Made by a program: the position numbers and the translations under genes
In this document: one piece after another, positions 8,901-17,900 of the stretch
Layout: the number at the start of each line of letters is the position of its first letter
Position numbering within the stretch: the first letter of the stretch is position 1
Notes under the pieces: generated by a model
What the model saw: only the letters and a program-made list of their open reading frames with translations
Told to the model about the DNA's origin: nothing
Databases searched by the model: none
Assembly: GCF_003217475.1 (NCBI RefSeq)
Contig: NZ_QJSP01000013.1
Span: 1-64,000 of the forward strand
Direction of reading: 5' to 3'
Length of the DNA stretch: 64,000 nucleotides
Origin: Williamsia limnetica
GTDB lineage: Bacteria; Actinomycetota; Actinomycetes; Mycobacteriales; Mycobacteriaceae

Positions 8901-11900
8901 GGGCCTGCGTCGAGGTCGCCACCGAGACTTGTCTCGGACCAGTCGTGCACCGAAAGCGCGATCTGGAACAGCGGATGGCGACCGGCAACCCGCTGCGGAT
9001 TGACCGCTGCGACCACGTCGTCGAACGGGATGTCCACGTGGGCAAGCGCTTCTAGATCACTTTCTCGAATCTCCGAGAGCAGCTGGACGAACGATGACGT
9101 CGGGTCCAGGGAGCTCCGCAGTGCCAGGGTGTTGACGAACATGCCGACAACTCGCTGGAGTTCCGGCTCGAAGCGGCCGGCTACGGGAGTGCCGATGAGC
9201 ACGTCTGACCCGGCTCCCATGCGGTACATGAGTACTGCCAGGGCGGCGTGCATCAGCATGAACGGGCTCACGCCTTCGCGTCGGGCCAGGTCTGCGATCG
9301 CACCACGGAGGTCGTCATCGATCGTCAACGCGATGTGACCGCCGCTGTTGTCGGCGACTGTCTCGGCGCCGCTTGCTGCGTGCTCGGTGAGCGACGGGAT
9401 CGTGGAATCGGTAGGTGCGCCTCGGAGTACCTCGCGCCAGTAATCGAGCTGGCGGTGCGCGGCGCTGTCAGGATCGTCGGGTGATCCCACCGTGGCCCGC
9501 TGCCACAGCGTGTGGTCGATGTAGCTCACGGGCAGCGGTTCGAAGTCCGGTGCCGAGTTCCCGATACGCGCCCGGTAGGCGACCATCAGATCGCCCAGCA
9601 GGGTCGGCAGAGACCAGCCGTCGGCGGCTATGTGATGGACAACCACGACCAGGGTGTGACTCAGTGGTCCGGTGCGGAGCAACCGGAAGCGAACCGGCGC
9701 CTCGGTCGAGAGATCGAAACCCTGTGCCGCAGTGGTCAACACGAGTGCGTCACGGTCGACGTCGTCGTGATGCTCCACCGGCAGCCGGTTGCCCACGATC
9801 TTGGTGGCATCCGGTTCGGGAACCTGCACGGCCTCGCCACCCACTTCGGGGAACAGGGTGCGCAGGCTCTCGTGCCGATCGAGCAGGTCGATGAGGGCCA
9901 GTCGTAGAGCATCAACCGAGAGCTCGCCGTGGAAGTCCACCGCGAACGGGACGTTGTATGCCGCCGACTCGGGGTCGGTGCTGGCGAGGAACCACAGCCG
10001 GCGTTGCGCCAGGGACAGCGGCGCACTGGTGGCATGCTCACCGCGCCCTGTCAACGGCGTTCGTGCGGCGCTCGCGGAGGTGTCACCGTCGGCTGCTATC
10101 TGTGCCAGGTCACTGACGGTGGGATGGTCGAAGACGACCTTCACCGGCAGGTCCGTCCCGAGCGAGCGATTGATCCGGCTGACCAATTGGGTTGCTGTCA
10201 GCGACGTGCCGCCGAGTTCGAAGAAGTCGTCGTCTGCACCGACCTGGTCGGCGGGTACGCCGAGTACGTCGGCGAACAACTCGGCCAGCGATTGTTGCGT
10301 GTCGCCGGACACCGGTCGACGCTGCTCGCCGCCGGCCGAAACCACCGGCGCCGGCAGTGCCTTGACGTCGAGCTTGCCATTCGGGGTGAGAGGCACCTCG
10401 CCGATCGGTGTGATCGATGCCGGAACCTGATGCCGCGGCAATCGCGCCTGCAGATGTCGTCGGATGTCATCGACGTCGGGAGATACGTCGGCGGCGGTGC
10501 CCTCGGGCACGATATAGCTGGCCAGGCTCGCGCCCTCACCCTGACCCCGTACTACGGTCACCGCGAAACGGATGTCGTCGCGGGCGGTCAGCGCCGCGTT
10601 GATCTCGCCGAGTTCGATACGGAAGCCGCGCAACTTGACCTGGGTGTCGCTGCGCCCGAGGTAGGTGATGACACCGTCGGGATCGGAGGTCACGACATCG
10701 CCGGTGCGGTACAGCACGTCACCGGAATCGCCGAACGGGCTGGCCACGAAGCGCGTGGCGGTCAGGCCCGCCCGCTGCAGGTAGCCACGAGCGACGCCGG
10801 CGCCGCTGAGGTACAACTCGCCGGGGACGCCCGGGGGAACCGGACGCAACCGGGCGTCGAGTAGGACCGCTCGTTCGCCGCGCACCGGGGTCCCGATCGG
10901 AATACTGGTCTGTCCCGAACCCTCTGACGCGGGGTGCAGCTCGGCCATCAACGAGACAACGGTGGTCTCGGTGGGTCCGTACGCGTTGAGGAAGGTGCGG
11001 CCGGGGGCCCACTTCTCGACGAGCTCGGGGCCGCAAGCCTCGCCACCGACAGCCAGAGTTCGCAGCTCCGGCAGGTCGGTGCCCGGAATCGTCGCCAACG
11101 CGGCGGGGGTGATGAAGGCGTGGGTGATCTGCTGATCGCGCAGGAAGTTCTCCAGCTCGATGCCACCGTAGATACGCGGTGCGATGACCATCGTTGCACC
11201 CGTCGACACCGCGAGCAGGAGTTCGAGGATCGAGGCATCGAAGCTGGGCGACGCGAAATGCAATGTGCGCGAATCGGTGCCGATGTCGTACCGCTCACGC
11301 TGCTCGGTGGCCAGGGGGGCCAGTCCGCGGTGGGTGACGGCGACGCCCTTCGGTACACCCGTCGAGCCAGAGGTGTAGATGATGTAGGCGATGTTGTCCG
11401 ACGTGGCCCAGCGTTGCCGCTTGAGTCTGCGTCCACTCATGGTCTCGACAGCAGCGCCGAGCTGCCCGTCGAGACTGATCCAGCGAATACCCGCAGGCAA
11501 ACTCGACGCGGTTGCCTCATCGGTGATGCCGACCGTGGCGCCGCTGTCGGTGATCATGTGCTCGATCCGTTCGGCGGGGTACGCCGGATCGACGGGAACG
11601 AAGGCCGCACCGGTCTTGGTGATGGCCCAGAGGGCGGCGACCGAGGTGGCGCTACGGCTCAGGGCGATCGGTACCACGTCCTCCGGCCCGATCTCGAGAC
11701 TGAGCAGATACCGCGCCCACCGGTTCGACCACTCGTCGAGTTCGCGGTAGGTCAAGGAGTGCTGATCTGCGGCAGCGGGATTGGGAGACGACCACTGGCC
11801 GGCCTCGAACACGAGAGCCACCGCGTCGGGATTGCGCGAGGCGGCATCGGCGAGCAGATCGGGGAGCAGTGTCTCGTTGTCCGACCATGCCTCACCCGAC

Positions 11901-14900
11901 TCGTCGACGGTGACATCGGCTGCGGGCCACTCGGAGGCGTCCAGGATGTCGATCTCGTCGACCGAGACCGATGGATCGGCCGCCACGGCTTCGAGGATGC
12001 GCACCAGCCGCTGCGCCATTGCCTCAATGGTCTCTGTGCGGTACTTCCCACGGGCGTAGGTCAATCGCATCGAGCCGCCGGTGACCCGGAGTTCGAGGTC
12101 GAATCTGGTGCCCGCGGTGTCGATCTCGGATACCTCGGCCTGCAGATCCCCGAGGGCCAGGTCTGGTCCTGCGTCCTCTGCGAAGGCGAGCGCCACCCGG
12201 ACCAGCGGATCCTGCTGTCGCCGGTCGCCGGCAACCGCCGCCGCCAACTGGTCGTACGGAACGTCTGCGTGCGAGAACGCGTCGATGTCGATGTCGCGGA
12301 CACGGTCGACCAGCTCGATGAACGAGGCGCGGGCGGGCACAACGGTACGCAACACGACGGTGTTGACGAACATGCCGACGAGTTCAGCGAGCTGCGGGTG
12401 GTCGCGGCCGGCGACGGGACTACCGATGACCACATCGGAGTCGGCGCCTTCGAGGTGTACTTCCGGGTCGGTACTGAGCCGGTGCAGCAGGGTTGCCAGC
12501 GCACTGTGCATCACCATGAACAGGCTCGCGTCACGTGAGCGTGCGATCTGGTTCAGCCGGCCCACGATGTCGGCGTCGATGTCGAAATCGACGGTGCCGC
12601 TGCCTTCGAGGCCCGTGAACGTCTCCGGGAGCATCGACTGTCTGCGGACGTCCGCCAGGGTGCCGCGCCACCAGTCCAGCAGCGCATTGACGCGGCTGTC
12701 GGGGTCCTGATCGTCGCCGAGGGCCGCGCGCTGCCACTCGGCGAAGTCGCGGAACCGGACCGGCAGCGGTGCGAACTCGGGCGGACGGCCGCCACTGCGC
12801 GCGTGGTACGCCGTGGCGAGATCGGCGGCGAGCGGCCGAAGCGACCAGCCGTCGGCGGCGATGTGGTGGATCACGATCGTCAGCACGTGTTGTGCCTCGC
12901 CGGTCTTCGCCAGCTCGGCCCTGATCGGGTGCTCGCTGCGGAGATCGAAACCTGTGGCGGCCAGAGCGCTCTGATGCGCTGCCAGCTCATCCGCCGCGAC
13001 CTCGCGTACCGAGAGGTCGAAGGTGGGTGCCTCGAGCACCTCGACCTGCGGCCTGCCGTCGTCCTCCGGGTAGATCGTGCGCAGCGGCTCGTGCCGGGCG
13101 GTCACATCGGACAGTGCTTGCGCGAGCGCCCGTGCATTCAGATCGCCGGTGAGGGCGACGGCGAACGCGATGTTGTACGCGCCCGACTCCGGCTCGAGCC
13201 GGTTGAGGAACCACAGTCGCGACGCTGCCAGTGCGGGAACCGAATCCAGGCCTGTCTCCGGCCGCTCGCGCGCCACGAGTTCGGGGAGGGGAGCGATCTG
13301 TTCGTCGTCGGAGGAGGCTGCAACCGCCCGGGCCAGTCGAGAGATGGTCGGGTTGTCGAAGAGGGTGCGAACAGGTACCCGCCGGCCCGTCATGGTCTCG
13401 AGTCGGGCGACTACCTGGGTGGCCATGAGCGAGTTGCCGCCCATGTCGAAGAAGTCCTCGGCGCGGCCGATCTGCGCGGCGTCGCGGCCGATGACCTCGG
13501 CGAAGATGTCCGCGATCTCGAGTTCGCGGCGTCCACGGGGGCTGCCTCCGTTGTCGGTGGAGGTGTTGCCGGTACCGCGCGTCGGCTCGGGCAGCGCCCG
13601 GTAGTCGATCTTGCCGCTCGGGGTGACCGGCATCTTGTCGATCACCATGATCACCCGCGGCACCATGTGCCCGGGCAGCTGATTGGTCAGGCGTTCGCGG
13701 AGTGAATCCGACTGCAGGGTCTGGGCGCGGGCGGGGCTCACGTACGACACCAACTCGGTGGACCCGTCCCTGCCGGGGCGCGCGATGGTGACCGCCTCGG
13801 CGACGAGGTCATCACGGACCAGCGCCGCGTCGATCTCGCCGAGTTCGATACGGAACCCGCGAACCTTGACCTGGCTGTCGGCGCGACCGAGGAACTCGAG
13901 TTCGGCAGCCGATGTCCAGCGCACGAGGTCGCCGGTCCGGTACATCCGGTCACCGTCGCGTCCGAACGGGTTTGCCAGGAACGACTCCGAGGTGCGACGC
14001 GTACGCCGGTGGTAACCACGGGCCAGATGACCGCCCGCCAGGTAGAGCTCGCCGACCGCGCCGACCGGTACCGGCTGCAGGCGCTCATCGAGGACGAGCA
14101 GATCCATGCCGCGTACGGGCCCGCCGATGCTGAGTGCGCCCTCGGGGGTGATGGCGGCCGAGATGGTTGCGGCCACTGTCGCTTCTGTCGGGCCGTATGC
14201 GTTGAACAGGTTGCGATCTCGCGCCCAGCGGGATACGACCTCGGGATTCGGATGCTCTCCGCCGATGATCACCGTGGACAGGGCCGGCAGGGAGCCGGGG
14301 TCCATCGTCGCCAGGACGGACGGGGTCACGAATGCGTGGGTCACCGAGGCGTCGGCCAGCACCTGCTGCAGTTCGTTGCCGCCGAGCACGTGCGGTGGGG
14401 CGATGACCATGGTCGCGGCTCCGCCGACGGCCATCAGAACTTCGAGGACCGATGCGTCGAAGCTCGGTGATGCGAAATGCAGTGTGACACTGTCTGGTTC
14501 GACCCTGAATCGCTGAACCTGCTCGGTGGTGAAGTCGACAAGCCCGTTGTGGCTCACGACGACGCCCTTCGGCGTGCCGGTGGTACCGGAGGTGTAGATC
14601 AGGTATGCCGGATTGTCCAGCGTCAGTGGGGCGACCCGATCGGAGTCACCGACGGGGCGGGCGGCGGCAGTGTGTAGTCGCTCGAGTAGCTCAGGGTGGT
14701 CGATCGCCATGGTGGGCGTGTCGCCAGGGGTGATCGGTGAGTCGCTGATCGTCAGACACAGCCGCGCGCCTGAATCCGAGACGATGTGGTTGATGCGCTC
14801 CATCGGGTACTTGGGATCGACAGGTACCCAGGCGGCGCCGGTCTTGGCAGTCGCCCAGAGGGCGACGATCCAATGGATCGATCGTGGGATCGCCACCGCG

Positions 14901-17900
14901 ACAAAATCTTCCGGACCGATGCCCTGGCCGATCAACAGGTGGGCCAACGCATCCGAGCGCGCGTCGAGTTCTGCGTAGGTGAGTTGATCCCGCATGCCGC
15001 GTACGGCGATGGCGTGCGGATTCTCGTCGACTGCGGCTGCCAGGATGCCCGGCAGGGTTCGCGCTCGTCGTGGGGTGGGGCCCGTGGCGGGCACCAGCGA
15101 TGCCTCTTCGCCGCGACCCAGGATGCCGATGTCGCCGATCGGTCGGGTCGGATGTGTCAGGACCCCGCGGGCCAGCCGCTGCAGGCGTTTGCCGAGCGCG
15201 CGGATGGTCGAATGGTCGAAAAGGTCAGAGGCGTACTCGATCTCGACCTCGACACCGCCCGGTTCGCCCTGCTCGTTGAGGTGCTCGGTGATGGTGAACT
15301 GCAGATCGAACTTGATCACCCCGGTCGGGATCGGGGCGGCATCCACACTCACGCCAGGCAACTCGATGGTGACGCGCGCGTTCTCGTTGACCGCGATGCT
15401 CACCTGGAACAGGGGATGGGAGGAGTTGGACCGATCGGGATTGAGCTCCTGGACCACCTGCTCGAAGGGCGCGTCGGCGTGGGCGAGAGCATCGAGTGTC
15501 ACGGCCTGCAAGCGGGTGATGAGATCGGAGAACGTGTCCGACTTGCTCACCGGTGTACGCAACACCACGGTGTTGACGAACATGCCGACGAGCTGGTCGA
15601 GTGCATCGTCTCCGCGGCCCCCGACCGGTGTGCCGACCGAGATGTCGTCGTCGGCGGCCATGCGTCGCAGGAGCGTCACGATGAGCGCGTGGACCACCGT
15701 GAACATGGTCTGCTCACCGGGTGCTCCCGACAATGCGAGCAACCCGCGATGCACGTCGGCATCAAGGGTCAAGCTGTGACCGCCCGCGCGCATGGTCGGC
15801 TCGGCCGGACGCGGCCTGTCGATGGGGAGTTCGGTCTGTGCCGGGAGATCGGACAGGGTGTTGACCCAGTATTCCAGTTGAGCTGCAATGGAATTGCTGT
15901 CCGTGTCATTCTCGAGCTGGCTCTGCTGCCACACACTGAAGTCGCTGTACTGGATCGGCAGCGGTTGCCACTGCGGGGCCTGACCTGCGTGCCGCGCCGC
16001 GTACGCGACAGAGAGATCGTGGGCCAAGGGCGGCAACGACAGCCCGTCGGCGGCGATGTGGTGCAGGACGATCACCAGGCGGTGCTCGGTCTCGGTGACC
16101 TGCAGGAGCCGGGCCCGCAAGGGGATCTGCTCTCCGAGGTCGAAGCCCTCGCCCGCGAGCTCCCGCGACACCGATTCGGCCTGGGCGGGTTCCACGGTGA
16201 CGGTGCGCAGATCGAGTTGATCTGCAACGTCCTCGGTGGAGAGCACCCGCTGGAACGGCCCCTGCTCATCGAGTGGGAACACGGTCCGCAGGATCTGCTG
16301 GCGTTCCACCACGTCGCGCAGCGCCAGATGTAGTGCGGCGTGGTCGAGTTCGCCGCGAAGCTTGAGCCGGAACGGGATGTTGTATGCGCCTGATCCCGGG
16401 TCGGACCTGTTGATGAACCACACCCGCTGCTGCGCGGCAGAGAGCGGTATCCGCACCGTGTCCGCAGGCGCCACGGGAATCGAACTGTGGCGATCTGGGC
16501 TGATCTGTTGCTCGTCGATACCCATCTCACGCAGCGCAGCGGCGAGATCGGCCGGCGTCGGCGCATTGAAGAGCGTCTTGATGCCCACCCGGGTGCCGGC
16601 CATGGCGCTGAGTCGGGACACCACCTTGGTGGCGAGCAGCGAGTTACCGCCCAGATCGAAGAACGAGGTTGCCGCTCCGGTGCTCTCGCGGCCGAGTACG
16701 GCCGAGAACAATTGGCTCAGTGCCAGTTCGAGGTCGTCCGCCGGCTGCTGTTCCGCGAGCTCGGCAACCTCGAACCGCGGTTCGGGTAGTGCTCGGCGGT
16801 CGAGTTTGCCGTTCGAGGTGGTGGGGATCTCGTCGAGTTCGACGATCGCGGCCGGGATCATGAACTCGGGCAGGGTCGCACGCAGAGCCGCACGGATGTC
16901 TGCGGCCGCGGGCATCGCGGAACCGGTGACGTAGCCGACGAGCATGGTTTCTGCGGTCGCGGCGTCGGTGCGCGCGATGACCACGGCCTCGCGGACTCCG
17001 GTGACCGCGTCGAGTGCCGCCTGGACCTCTCCGAGCTCGATGCGTTGTCCGCGGATCTTCACCTGGAAGTCGCTGCGGCCGACATAGTCGAGAGTGCCGT
17101 CCGCGCGCCACCGGACGAGGTCGCCGGAACGGTACATCCGGCGGCCGGGCTGGTGGGGGTTGGCCACGAAACGGTCGGCCGTCAGGTCGGGGCGTCGTAC
17201 GTAACCGCGGGCGAGCTGGTCGCCTGCGAGGTAGAGCTCGCCGATGGCGCCGACGGGCTGGGGGCGGAGCTGCTGGTCGAGAACGTAGACGGCGGTGTTC
17301 GCGACCGGTCGTCCGATCGGGACGGACGAACCCTCGGATGCGGCGCTGTCGTTCTGGTAGGTGACGTCGACCGCGGCCTCGGTCGGTCCGTACAAATTGT
17401 GGACCGGGGCGGAGCTGATGGTGCCGAAGCGGACCGCGGTCGGTGTGCTCAGGGCTTCGCCGCTGGTGAACACCAGGCGCAGGGATTCGAGTGTGCCCTC
17501 GTCCGGTCGGTCCTCGGATTCGAATGCGGAGACGAAGGTCGCCAGCATCGAGGGTACGAAGTGGGCAACGGTGATGTGGTGGCGGCTGATTACCTCGCGC
17601 AGGTACCAGGGGTCGCGGTGGCCATCCGGTGTCGGGACGATCAGTGCGGCGCCCGTCATCAGCGGCCAGAAGAACTCCCAGACCGAGACGTCGAAGGTGG
17701 CCGGAGTTTTCTGGATGACGCGGTCGCGGCGATCGAGAACGTACTCGGCCTGCATCCACTGCAGCCGGTTGGCGATGGCGGCATGGCTGACGCTGACGCC
17801 TTTCGGCTTGCCCGTCGAGCCCGAGGTGAAGATGACATAGGCGGGATGCTCCGGCCGCAGCGGCGCGCGTCGATCGGTGTCGGTGATCGGGTCGGCCGGG

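Noticed and set aside
6581-16333. Long open frames on the plus strand opposite the NRPS gene (for example 6581-8017, 10934-12538 and 14786-16333)
   Set aside because: They mirror the codon bias of a very GC-rich gene on the other strand, lack ribosome-binding sites and show no domain-like sequence.
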